Shown: positions 16,475 to 25,074 of the stretch, piece by piece | Numbering within the stretch: position 1 is the stretch's first letter | Layout of the letters: every line of letters starts with the position of its first letter | Assembly: GCA_913061125.1 (NCBI GenBank) | Contig: CAJXUB010000004.1 | Coordinates: 1-64,000, forward strand | Source of the DNA: an uncultured Flavobacteriaceae bacterium | Lineage (GTDB): Bacteria; Bacteroidota; Bacteroidia; Flavobacteriales; Flavobacteriaceae | Direction: 5' to 3' | DNA: 64,000 nucleotides | Program-made: the position numbers and the translations under genes | Notes under the pieces: generated by a model | What the model was told of the DNA's origin: nothing | Database searches by the model: none | Seen by the model: only the letters and a program-made list of their open reading frames with translations

Positions 16475-17608
16475 ATGCGATATTTCAATTACTTCTGGGT
16501 GGTATTATTGACCATCACAACAACATCATGCAACAACGAAGGTATTGGTTCTGAACAAAACGATACCGGCTTCGAAAACCCGTTGGTACAAACCACGATG
16601 TCGGAACTTATGGAACAATTCGACGACTTTGGCAACCTTGAAAATTCTGAAAATCCAACAGGAAATATGACGATTGACTTTTGCTTCAATTTTGTATTTC
16701 CCATAAATTTTGAATTAAACAATGGCACCATAATCCAGACTGATTCAATTGATGAACTCGTAGAAATTCTGATGGTTTCAACAGACGAATTTTATATCAA
16801 TGATTTCATTTACCCATTTGATATTGAAGTATTTAATGCAGAAACCAACAGTGTTGAAATAATCACTATCGATAACGAAAACAGTTTTGAAATACTTATC
16901 GAAGCCTGTGATTTTGACGATGAGGAGTATGCTTGCACTGAAGAATTTGAACCTGTCTGTGTTGAGATTAATGGTCCAGAAAACGAGATTATTACAATAG
17001 TTTACCCCAATGCTTGTTGGGCGGAACTTGATGGATTTGATGAAAATGATTTTTTGGACGATTGCGACTATGACAATGACAACAGTGATGGTGATGATGG
17101 CGACTATGACGAGGATTTTTGGTTTGAAACCGATTGCGTAGAATTTGTTTTTCCAATAGCGATTCAAACGCCTAACGGAGATATTATCACAGCCGATGAC
17201 CCTGAAGCTTTACTACAAACCATTGATGAATGGTACAGCAGCAACCCCCATAGTGACGAAGATTTACAGTTTGTTTATCCCATAACAGTACAATTTGAAA
17301 CAGAAAACGGATGGTCTTCAGTAGAAGTTCTCTCAGATGCCATGCTGTACGAAGTTATCGATCAGCATTGTGAAGAAGACGATGAGGATGAGGAGGATGA
17401 AGATGAGGAAGACGATGAGGATGAGGAGGATGAAGACGACGAAGAGGAAGAGGAAGATTGCGATTCATGTACTCAAGAAGAGGATTTTGTGTGCGTACAA
17501 TACGAAAACCCTTCAAATCCAAATGATATTGTTGTTGAAGTATTTCTAAATCCTTGCTATGCGTTTTGTGCCGGATTTACTGAAGATGATTTTATAGATT
17601 GCGAGTGA
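16475..17608 (+). CDS. Highly acidic lipoprotein with Kazal-like cysteine segments
   Basis: 377 residues. Lipoprotein signal MRYFNYFWVVLLTITTTSC. Two related domains follow, each with FCFNFVFPI or VEFVFPI, then a helix, an IYPF/VYPI strand and a cysteine end. One segment, CTEEFEPVCVEI...VYPNACWAELDGF (about residues 150-190), follows the Kazal pattern C-x-PVC-x-Y-x-N-x-C-x-A. A second, CTQEEDFVCVQY...NPCYAFCAGF, closes the protein. Between the second domain and the last Kazal-like segment is an uninterrupted run of 29 Asp/Glu residues (about 304-332), encoded by a tandem 33-bp repeat. Kazal domains inhibit serine proteases, but these are degenerate. A surface calcium-binding or protease-guard role is a guess. 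Confidence 0.75.
   Translation: MRYFNYFWVVLLTITTTSCNNEGIGSEQNDTGFENPLVQTTMSELMEQFDDFGNLENSENPTGNMTIDFCFNFVFPINFELNNGTIIQTDSIDELVEILMVSTDEFYINDFIYPFDIEVFNAETNSVEIITIDNENSFEILIEACDFDDEEYACTEEFEPVCVEINGPENEIITIVYPNACWAELDGFDENDFLDDCDYDNDNSDGDDGDYDEDFWFETDCVEFVFPIAIQTPNGDIITADDPEALLQTIDEWYSSNPHSDEDLQFVYPITVQFETENGWSSVEVLSDAMLYEVIDQHCEEDDEDEEDEDEEDDEDEEDEDDEEEEEDCDSCTQEEDFVCVQYENPSNPNDIVVEVFLNPCYAFCAGFTEDDFIDCE
17378..17443 (+). repeat. Two tandem 33-bp repeats coding for an Asp/Glu run
   Basis: Unit one (17378-17410) and unit two (17411-17443) differ at two bases only. Each encodes 11 acidic residues, in frame, so slippage would lengthen or shorten the run without a frameshift. Confidence 0.75.
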
Positions 17609-17621
17609 GCTTGGTTTTAGT

Positions 17622-19088
17622 TTAAACCCTTGGCAAATCGTTGTCGTCTTTAAGAGGTAAATCAGAACTTCCCATCAAAAAAGCATCAATGTGGTGGGCG
17701 GCTTGCCGACCCTCTGAAATGGCCCAAACAATCAGGGATTGCCCTCTTCGAATATCGCCAGCGGCAAAAACTCCTTCAACATTTGTTTTGAAATTTTTGG
17801 TTGAAGCTTTAACGTTGGTTCGAAAGTCCGTTTCCAGTTGAAGATCATCCACGATAGATGTTCCTGGACCTGTAAAACCCAATGCCAAAAGAGCTAATTC
17901 ACAAGGCCATGTTTTCTCTGTTCCCGGAAGCTCTTTGAGCTCAGGACGTTGGCCTTCTTTAATAATCCACTCAACTTCACAAGTAACCAGACCTGTTAGA
18001 TTACCCTTTTCATCGCCAATAAATTCTTTTGTAGAAATACTCCAGTAGCGCTCCACACCTTCCTCGTGAGACGAGCTCGATTTGAGTTTCATGGGCCAAA
18101 ATGGCCAGGGTTGGTGGGCTGGACGACCTTGGGTTGGTTTGCTTAATATTTCAAAATTTGTAACCGATTTAGCACCATGTCTGTTGGATGTTCCGATGCA
18201 ATCCGACCCCGTATCACCACCCCCAATGACGACTACATTTTTATCTTGAGCTGAAATAATTTCTTCAAAAGGATGTAGGCCATCAACATACTCGTTGTTC
18301 AATTTAAGAAAATCCATAGCTTGGACCACTCCATTTAAATCTGCACCTTTTATAGGAAGCGAGCGACGGGCTGCGGCGCCACCACAAAGCAATAGGGCAT
18401 CAAAATCACGTCTTAAACTTTCTACTGAAATATCGACACCAACATTGGTGTTTGTTTTAAAAAGGATGCCTTCTTCTTTTAATATTGCAATACGGCGGTC
18501 AATGATCTGTTTTTCCAATTTAAAATCAGGGATACCATAGCGCAATAATCCACCAATTTTGTTGTCTCTTTCAAAAACTGTAACACTATGCCCGGCTCTA
18601 TTGAGTTGTTGAGCTGCGGCTAACCCTGAAGGTCCAGAGCCCACAACAGCTATTGTTTTTCCTGTTCGCGAAGCAGGTTTTTGAGCTTTTATCCATCCTT
18701 TTTGGAATGCTGTTTCAACTATGTTTTTTTCAATGTTTTCTATTGAAACGGGATCTTCATTTATTCCTAAAACGCAAGCTTGCTCACAGGGTGCAGGACA
18801 CAACCGTCCAGTAAATTCTGGAAAATTATTGGTAGAGTGTAAAATTTTGGCTGCCTTTTCCCAATTACCGCGATAGACATTGTCATTAAAATCGGGGATT
18901 AGATTACCCAATGGGCAACCGCTATGGCAAAAAGGTATGCCACAATCCATACAGCGTGCGCCTTGGTTTTTCAGCTCTTTTTCTTCCAAGGGAATCGTAA
19001 ATTCCTTGTAGTTTTTTAACCGTTTCTCTACCGCATCGTAGGACTCAACAACGCGATTGTGTTCCATAAATCCTGTGATTTTTCCCAT
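17622..19088 (-). CDS. gltD: Glutamate synthase (NADPH) small subunit
   Basis: 488 residues, the normal length. The N-terminal iron-sulfur region shows CMDCGIPFCHSGCP and CPAPCEQAC, giving the cysteines for two [4Fe-4S] clusters. The FAD motif VVGSGPSGLAAAQQL and the NADPH motif VVIGGGDTGSDC follow, with a C-terminal GVFAAGDIRRGQSLIVWAI. The subunit passes electrons from NAD(P)H via FAD and Fe-S to the large subunit for reductive transfer of glutamine amide to 2-oxoglutarate. It starts 1 bp after the gltB stop (19090), so the two are co-transcribed with gltB first. The stop lies 13 bp from the convergent acidic lipoprotein gene. Confidence 0.97.
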   Translation of the reverse strand: MGKITGFMEHNRVVESYDAVEKRLKNYKEFTIPLEEKELKNQGARCMDCGIPFCHSGCPLGNLIPDFNDNVYRGNWEKAAKILHSTNNFPEFTGRLCPAPCEQACVLGINEDPVSIENIEKNIVETAFQKGWIKAQKPASRTGKTIAVVGSGPSGLAAAQQLNRAGHSVTVFERDNKIGGLLRYGIPDFKLEKQIIDRRIAILKEEGILFKTNTNVGVDISVESLRRDFDALLLCGGAAARRSLPIKGADLNGVVQAMDFLKLNNEYVDGLHPFEEIISAQDKNVVVIGGGDTGSDCIGTSNRHGAKSVTNFEILSKPTQGRPAHQPWPFWPMKLKSSSSHEEGVERYWSISTKEFIGDEKGNLTGLVTCEVEWIIKEGQRPELKELPGTEKTWPCELALLALGFTGPGTSIVDDLQLETDFRTNVKASTKNFKTNVEGVFAAGDIRRGQSLIVWAISEGRQAAHHIDAFLMGSSDLPLKDDNDLPRV

Positions 19089-19089
19089 A

Positions 19090-22000
19090 TTACTGTTTGT
19101 TTACAATGTTTTCTTGTTCTAATCGAATTAGTGCTTGTTTGTATTCTTCAGGAAAGACTCGAATAAATTGCTTTTGGGTCGATTCCCATTGCTCCAAAAG
19201 GCGTTGTGCCAAAGGGCTTAATGTAGCGTTATAATGGTTTTCTATCAACTGCCTTAGCTCATCAATATGAGCTTGTTCCGTGAGAGGATCGAGATTTAGA
19301 CCCTCGGCGTTGCAGCGTTTGTTGAAAGCTTGTTTTGGATCGTAGACATACGCAATACCTCCACTCATCCCAGCGCCAAAATTACGACCAACTTCGCCTA
19401 AAATGACTGCAATTCCACCGGTCATATATTCACATCCGTGATCGCCAATTCCTTCAACTACTGCTTGAGCTCCAGAGTTCCGCACACAAAAACGTTCCCC
19501 TGCTTTTCCATTTATGTAGACCTCACCCGATGTAGCGCCATACAAAGCCACATTACCCACTATAATGTTGTCCTCAGGGACAATGGTGGATTCATCAGGG
19601 ACACGGACGGTCAGTTTGGCACCGGATAAGCCTTTTCCAAGGTAATCGTTCGTATTTCCAATGACGTTCAGGGTGAGGCCTTTGGTGGCAAATGCACCAA
19701 AACTTTGACCTGCCGAGCCTGAAAAATTAATTTTCAGTGTGTTTTCAGGTAGGCCTTGAGCGCCATAAATTTTTGAAATTTCATTGCTTAAAATTGCACC
19801 AACGGCCCTGTTTTCGTTATTGATTTTAAAATCCAAAACGGTTGGTTCTTTTCTAAATAAGGCCGGATGAGCTTTATCAATAATATTGAAATCCAAGGCA
19901 TTTTCGAGCTGATGGTCCTGCGCAATAGTCTGACGCAATGGCACTGAATCGCTGACTTCAACTTTGTGCAAAATTGGCGACAAATCAATCCCTTTGGATT
20001 TGTAATGGCTAATGGCATTGTTTCGATCTAATTTTTCGACCTTACCAACCATTTCATCTACTGTTCTAAATCCAAGTTTAGCCATAATTTCTCTTAATTC
20101 TTGAGCTACGAAATACATGAAATTAACCACATGCTCTGGCTTTCCTTTGAATTTTTTGCGCAATTCGGGGTTTTGTGTAGCGATTCCAACTGGGCAGGTG
20201 TTTAAATGACAAGCCCGCATCATGACGCAACCCGATGCTACAAGTGGTGCTGTCGCAAATCCAAATTCTTCGGCACCAAGCAGACAGGCAATGGCCACGT
20301 CGCGCCCTGTCTTGAGTTGTCCATCACATTCAACGACAATTCTGCTACGGAGGTCGTTCATTACGAGGGTCTGCTGTGCTTCTGCAAGCCCCAATTCCCA
20401 GGGTAGTCCGGCATGTTTTAGAGAGGTTAATGGCGAGGCCCCTGTTCCGCCATCATATCCAGATATCAATACCACATCGGCTTTAGCTTTCGCAACACCA
20501 GCGGCCACAGTCCCTACCCCAACTTCGGAAACCAATTTGACATTGATTCGTGCGTCTCGATTGGCTGATTTTAAATCATAAATTAGTTGTGATAAATCTT
20601 CTATGGAATATATATCGTGATGCGGTGGCGGAGAAATGAGTCCGACGTACGGTGTAGAGTTTCGTGTTTTAGCAATATCGGGGTTGACTTTTGGTCCGGG
20701 CAACTGTCCCCCTTCTCCGGGTTTGGCTCCCTGTGCCATTTTTATTTGAATTTCTTTGGCGTTGGTCAAATAATTAGAAGTTACTCCAAACCGTCCAGAG
20801 GCCACTTGCTTTATGGCGCTGTTTTTCCAATCGCCGTTGGCATCTTTATAGAATCGGTCTTGGTCTTCTCCTCCTTCGCCAGAGTTACTTTTCCCTCCAA
20901 TTCTGTTCATGGCTATGGCGAGATTTTCGTGGGCCTCCTTACTAATGGAACCGTAAGACATTGCTCCTGTTTTGAAGCGTTTTACAATATTAGTCCAAGG
21001 CTCAACCTCGTCCAGAGGAATGGGGTCGTAATTTGTAAATTCAAACAGACCTCTGATGGTCATTAGTTGTCTGGACTGGTTGTTAATGATCTCTGCGTAC
21101 TCTTTATACTTTTGGGGTTTATTTGTTCGAACAGAGTCTTGAAGTTTTGCAATGGATAATGGGTTAAATAAATGGTGCTCTCCATTTCGCCTCCAGCGGT
21201 ATTGGCCTCCCATTTCCAAATCTAAATCGGCATCAATTTCTTTTTTGATATAGGTTCTGTCGTAGCGTTTTGAAATTTCTTTTTCGAGCTGATGCAAATC
21301 CACCCCTTGTATTCTTGTGGCGGTGTTGGGGAAATACTTTTCAACCACTTGGGTATTAATTCCTATACACTCGAATAGTTGAGAACCGCGGTAGGAATTT
21401 AATGTTGAAATTCCAATTTTATTCATCACTTTGAGAATCCCTTTACCGACGGCCTTGTTGTAGTTTTCAATGGCTTTTTCGGTATCGGCATTGGGGTCCA
21501 ATTGGCGGACTTCGTCTTCAATAATTTCATTCACCATGTAAGGATTGATGGCGCTAGCTCCATAACCAAACAGCAAAGCAAAATGATGAACTTCTCTGGG
21601 TTCAGCAGATTCTATGATAATACTGATTTTTGAACGTTTTCCTAATTTCTGCAATCCACTATTGACATAGGAACATGCCAAAAGCGCTGGAATTGGTGCC
21701 CAATCTTTGGATACATTCCGATCTGAAAGAATTAAAATATTTGTCCCATTATCTACCTCAGCAGAAGCAAACTGCAAGAGGTTTTCAAGGGCGTCTTCCA
21801 AACCGTTATGGCCCTTGCTTGCAGAATACAGCATCGAAATTGAAGCGATTTTAAAACCGGGATGATCGAAACTTTTTATTTTGTCTAAGTCTTGTTTGGA
21901 AATGACTGGATTTTGGATTTTTAATTTTTGGCAATGGGAAGCATTTATGTCAAAAATATTAAAATCGCTACCCAAAGTCAGACTAATATCAGTAATCAAC

Positions 22001-23592
22001 TCTTCTCGAATACCATCCAACGGGGGGTTGGTGACCTGGGCAAATAATTGTTTAAAATAATTGTAAATCAATTGAGGACGTTCAGAAAGGAGGGCCAGCG
22101 GTGTATCGCTTCCCATCGATCCAATGGGTTCTTTGCCCAAGTTGGCCATTGGTAGAATGATGGTTTTGATGTCCTCGTGAGTATATCCAAATAATACTTT
22201 TCGTTTATCTAAAGTTTCTTGATTCAAAAATACGGGACAGTCGTTGTATGGAATTTGTTTTAGGTAAATTAAATTTTCATCCAACCAGTTTTTGTAGGGC
22301 TGTTTTTTGGCAATGGTTTCTTTCACCTCTTCGTCATTTACAATACGCCCCTCGTTCATGTTAACCAAAAACATTTTTCCTGGTTCCAATCGGCCGTGGT
22401 ATTCTATATTTTCGGCATCCAACTCAACCACACCTATTTCGGAGGACATGATCACATAACCGTCTTTTGTTACTGTGTATCTGGATGGACGCAGACCATT
22501 TCTATCCAAAACCGCCCCAATGTAGTTGCCGTCCGTGAATGGAATTGAAGCAGGACCATCCCAGGGTTCCATCATGCAAGAATTATATTCGTAAAATGCT
22601 TTTTTGGAGACCGACATTTCTGTATTTTTTTCCCAAGCTTCAGGAATGAGCATCATCATGACTTCTGGAAGAGACCGCCCTGTCATTAAAAGTAATTCTA
22701 CAACCATATCCATAGAAGCCGAGTCGGATTTTTTGGGAAGCACTACAGGAAGAATATCTTTTATACCGTCACCAAACCAATCGCTTTCGAGCAGCGCTTC
22801 TCTGGAGACCATTCTTGATATATTTCCGCGAAGCGTATTGATCTCTCCATTATGACACATGTACCGAAAAGGTTGTGCCAAATCCCAAGTTGGGAACGTA
22901 TTGGTAGAAAAGCGCTGGTGCACCAAAGCCAATCGTGTAACAAACAATGGATGAGTCAAATCTTTGTAATACAATTTTATGTCCTCAGGTATCAAAAGGC
23001 CTTTGTAAATGATAATTTTTGTGGAAAGACTGGGGACATAAAAGAAATTGGACTCCGAAATTTTGGAATTATAAATTTCATGTTCTGCTTTTTTTCTTGC
23101 AGTGTATAATTTGAGATTAAACTCAAAATCGTCTTGGTCGGATGAGGATTTGGCGATAAATATTTGCTTGATAAACGGTTCGGTTTTGGCGGCAATATCC
23201 CCCAATACTGAAGCATCAACAGGAAGGGTTCTCCAACCTAAAATCTTCAACCCTTGTGCATTGACGCATTGTTCAAAAACGAATTCACAATAGTTGCGTT
23301 GATTTACTTTTTTGGGCAAAAAAACATTTCCAACGGCGTAGCTCCCAAAGTCAGGAATGTCAAAATCACAAGCTGAAGAGAACAGCTCATGAGGGATATC
23401 TGTTAGAATTCCAGCACCATCGCCTGTTTTTCCGTCGGCACTCACAGCACCGCGGTGCTCCAACCGCTCAAGAATTTGCAGTGCTTTATGGATGATGTCA
23501 TTAGATTTTTGGCCTTTTAAGCTACAAATGAAACCCGCTCCACAATTATCATGCTCAAATTCCGGTAAATACATTCCTTGTTTTTTTAACAT
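19090..23592 (-). CDS. gltB: Glutamate synthase large subunit
   Basis: 1500 residues, the full family length. The class II amidotransferase domain begins at HDNCGAGF, where processing would expose the nucleophilic cysteine (about residue 17) after a short propeptide. The FMN-binding synthase domain contains GGKSNSGEGGED, GGQLPGPKVNPDIA and SPPPHHDIYSIEDL. The [3Fe-4S] cluster site is CVMMRACHLNTCPVGIA. The C-terminal GXGXG beta-helix domain is intact (GAGMSGGIAYVYD). It hydrolyses glutamine and channels ammonia to 2-oxoglutarate, yielding glutamate. First gene of gltBD. The 446-bp upstream region separates it from a divergent porin gene and is the likely site of nitrogen control. Confidence 0.97.
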   Translation of the reverse strand: MLKKQGMYLPEFEHDNCGAGFICSLKGQKSNDIIHKALQILERLEHRGAVSADGKTGDGAGILTDIPHELFSSACDFDIPDFGSYAVGNVFLPKKVNQRNYCEFVFEQCVNAQGLKILGWRTLPVDASVLGDIAAKTEPFIKQIFIAKSSSDQDDFEFNLKLYTARKKAEHEIYNSKISESNFFYVPSLSTKIIIYKGLLIPEDIKLYYKDLTHPLFVTRLALVHQRFSTNTFPTWDLAQPFRYMCHNGEINTLRGNISRMVSREALLESDWFGDGIKDILPVVLPKKSDSASMDMVVELLLMTGRSLPEVMMMLIPEAWEKNTEMSVSKKAFYEYNSCMMEPWDGPASIPFTDGNYIGAVLDRNGLRPSRYTVTKDGYVIMSSEIGVVELDAENIEYHGRLEPGKMFLVNMNEGRIVNDEEVKETIAKKQPYKNWLDENLIYLKQIPYNDCPVFLNQETLDKRKVLFGYTHEDIKTIILPMANLGKEPIGSMGSDTPLALLSERPQLIYNYFKQLFAQVTNPPLDGIREELITDISLTLGSDFNIFDINASHCQKLKIQNPVISKQDLDKIKSFDHPGFKIASISMLYSASKGHNGLEDALENLLQFASAEVDNGTNILILSDRNVSKDWAPIPALLACSYVNSGLQKLGKRSKISIIIESAEPREVHHFALLFGYGASAINPYMVNEIIEDEVRQLDPNADTEKAIENYNKAVGKGILKVMNKIGISTLNSYRGSQLFECIGINTQVVEKYFPNTATRIQGVDLHQLEKEISKRYDRTYIKKEIDADLDLEMGGQYRWRRNGEHHLFNPLSIAKLQDSVRTNKPQKYKEYAEIINNQSRQLMTIRGLFEFTNYDPIPLDEVEPWTNIVKRFKTGAMSYGSISKEAHENLAIAMNRIGGKSNSGEGGEDQDRFYKDANGDWKNSAIKQVASGRFGVTSNYLTNAKEIQIKMAQGAKPGEGGQLPGPKVNPDIAKTRNSTPYVGLISPPPHHDIYSIEDLSQLIYDLKSANRDARINVKLVSEVGVGTVAAGVAKAKADVVLISGYDGGTGASPLTSLKHAGLPWELGLAEAQQTLVMNDLRSRIVVECDGQLKTGRDVAIACLLGAEEFGFATAPLVASGCVMMRACHLNTCPVGIATQNPELRKKFKGKPEHVVNFMYFVAQELREIMAKLGFRTVDEMVGKVEKLDRNNAISHYKSKGIDLSPILHKVEVSDSVPLRQTIAQDHQLENALDFNIIDKAHPALFRKEPTVLDFKINNENRAVGAILSNEISKIYGAQGLPENTLKINFSGSAGQSFGAFATKGLTLNVIGNTNDYLGKGLSGAKLTVRVPDESTIVPEDNIIVGNVALYGATSGEVYINGKAGERFCVRNSGAQAVVEGIGDHGCEYMTGGIAVILGEVGRNFGAGMSGGIAYVYDPKQAFNKRCNAEGLNLDPLTEQAHIDELRQLIENHYNATLSPLAQRLLEQWESTQKQFIRVFPEEYKQALIRLEQENIVNKQ

Positions 23593-24038
23593 GGCCTTCG
23601 TTTTTTTTGGATTAATAATTGGAATAAAAACCTAAGATACGGACTAATTTGGGATTAACTGACATCGGTTAATCATTATTACGACATCCTTAAATATGTC
23701 CTAATAAATTAGTTTTTAACCATTTTTGGGTGCAGATTTTTAAAAAATTGACAATGAAAAATTAAGTGTTTTTTCCTGCACGAAGTTGACCGCTGAGCTA
23801 AGAAAGCTGCACCATTGTGATATGAAACATTTTACTTTAAAATTGACCACACCCCCAAAATAATGGAATGTGAATATCGCATTTTAATAAAATTAAATTA
23901 TGTACCTCATATTTATTGGGGTGTTTTTTTATTTATATAATAAAAATATGTTTTGAACCCTATTTTTTTTGGGGTTGATGTATTAATTAATGTAGTTTTG
24001 AACGGTAATCAAACAAAAAACCAAATAAAAAATTAATT
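23593..24038. other. 446-bp divergent intergenic region, gltB / porin
   Basis: No ORF of note. ACACCCC (about 23849-23855) can pair with GGGGTGT (23918-23924) across a ~60-nt loop, followed by seven T residues, which could be a terminator or attenuator ahead of the porin. A second short hairpin, ACCC...GGGGT, lies at about 23957-23975. Two GACATC-containing segments near 23663-23691 surround a TTAATCATTATTA stretch, a possible operator. The porin promoter is listed separately. No TAnnTTTG element for gltB was found on the minus strand. Confidence 0.45.
23968..24000 (+). promoter_or_regulatory. Promoter of the porin gene (TTTG-N21-TAGTTTTG)
   Basis: TTTG at 23968-23971 and TAGTTTTG at 23993-24000 are 21 bp apart, fitting the Bacteroidota -33/-7 pattern. 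The start codon is 38 bp downstream. Confidence 0.55.
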
Positions 24039-25013
24039 ATGAAAAAAATTTTTACTTTACTATTTGCCTCATTAACCTCTCTTGCTTTTGCTCAAGAGGA
24101 AGAGCCAAAACTATCAATTTCTGGAACAGTTGACGCTTACTATCAAACCAATCTATCATCACCGGATGATTTAGGTGATTCGTTTGGAACTTCGTTTGCT
24201 GACGAAACCGGGTTTGCCCTAGGAATGGCCAACTTAGTTGCCTCATACGACATGGGGAAAACAGGGGTTGTAGCAGATGTGGTGTTCGGACCAAGAGGAG
24301 ACGCTGCCGTTGGTGGATATAACTTAAATCAATTGTATGCGTACTGGAATGTGACTGAATCAACAACACTTACAATGGGACGTTTCAACACTTACTTGGG
24401 ATACGAAGTTATTTCTCCAGCAGGAAATTTCAACTACAGCACATCGTACATGTTTTCAAGCGGACCGTTTTCTATGGTTGGTCTAAAAGCCGATTTTGAC
24501 CTAGGAAATGATTTTAGTTTAATGTTAGCTTTCATGAATCCAACCGACGTAAATAACAACACCACAGGAGGTTATGCCCTTGGTGCTCAACTGGGCTATG
24601 CTGGACAATACCTGAACCTGTATTATGACGACGATGAAGTATTAGGATTTGAAGTTGATTACACAGGAGGATTTGACCTTTCAGACGATTTCTTTTTAGG
24701 TATAAACGGAGCCTATCAAGTGAGTGATGACGAGGGATTCTATGGCGTTGCTCTCTATCCACAGTACACTGTGTCTGACAGCTTTTCACTTGGACTAAGA
24801 GGTGAACTTTTCGGTTATCACGACGATAGTGACGACGACTTGCCGAGTGTATTTTCAACAACCCTTACTGGAAGTTACACGGTTGAAAACCTTACTATCA
24901 AACCAGAAATCAGATTGGACTCCTGGAGTGAGGTTGAACCCTACTTTGACAACGACAGTGAAGTCTCAGATTCTCTTGCAGCATTTACTATAGCAGCCAT
25001 TTATTCGTTCTAA
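24039..25013 (+). CDS. Outer-membrane porin, BBP2/OmpL-like
   Basis: 324 residues. Signal peptide MKKIFTLLFASLTSLAFAQ. The mature protein has alternating amphipathic strands throughout: ISGTVDAYYQTNL at the start, GRFNTYLGYEVISPAGNFNYSTSY in the middle, and a terminal aromatic strand ending IAAIYSF, the usual beta-barrel C-terminus. The layout matches the putative beta-barrel porin-2 family, which in flavobacteria is frequently near ammonium transporter and nitrogen-assimilation genes. Here it diverges from gltBD. Many surface-exposed Asp-rich loops (DDSDDDLPS) suggest cation interaction. Solute unknown. It ends at a bidirectional terminator shared with ppc. Confidence 0.85.
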   Translation: MKKIFTLLFASLTSLAFAQEEEPKLSISGTVDAYYQTNLSSPDDLGDSFGTSFADETGFALGMANLVASYDMGKTGVVADVVFGPRGDAAVGGYNLNQLYAYWNVTESTTLTMGRFNTYLGYEVISPAGNFNYSTSYMFSSGPFSMVGLKADFDLGNDFSLMLAFMNPTDVNNNTTGGYALGAQLGYAGQYLNLYYDDDEVLGFEVDYTGGFDLSDDFFLGINGAYQVSDDEGFYGVALYPQYTVSDSFSLGLRGELFGYHDDSDDDLPSVFSTTLTGSYTVENLTIKPEIRLDSWSEVEPYFDNDSEVSDSLAAFTIAAIYSF

Positions 25014-25040
25014 AATATAATTTTGTTTGTGATTAAGAAA

Positions 25041-25074
25041 AGCCCAAAGGAAGCAATTCCAATGGGCTTTTTTT
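25041..25074. terminator. Bidirectional terminator between porin gene and ppc
   Basis: AGCCCAAAGGAA pairs with TTCCAATGGGCT across a short loop (25041-25068, one mismatch region), followed by seven T. On the minus strand a short A/T run follows, so it can also serve ppc, whose stop codon overlaps its edge. Confidence 0.75.

Noticed and set aside
16778-17167. 129-residue minus-strand ORF opposite the acidic lipoprotein
   Set aside because: Isoleucine/valine-rich translation of the complement of an acidic gene; no start context or protein-like pattern.
20222-21066. ORFs of 119 and 149 residues antisense to gltB
   Set aside because: Shadow frames of a highly conserved gene.
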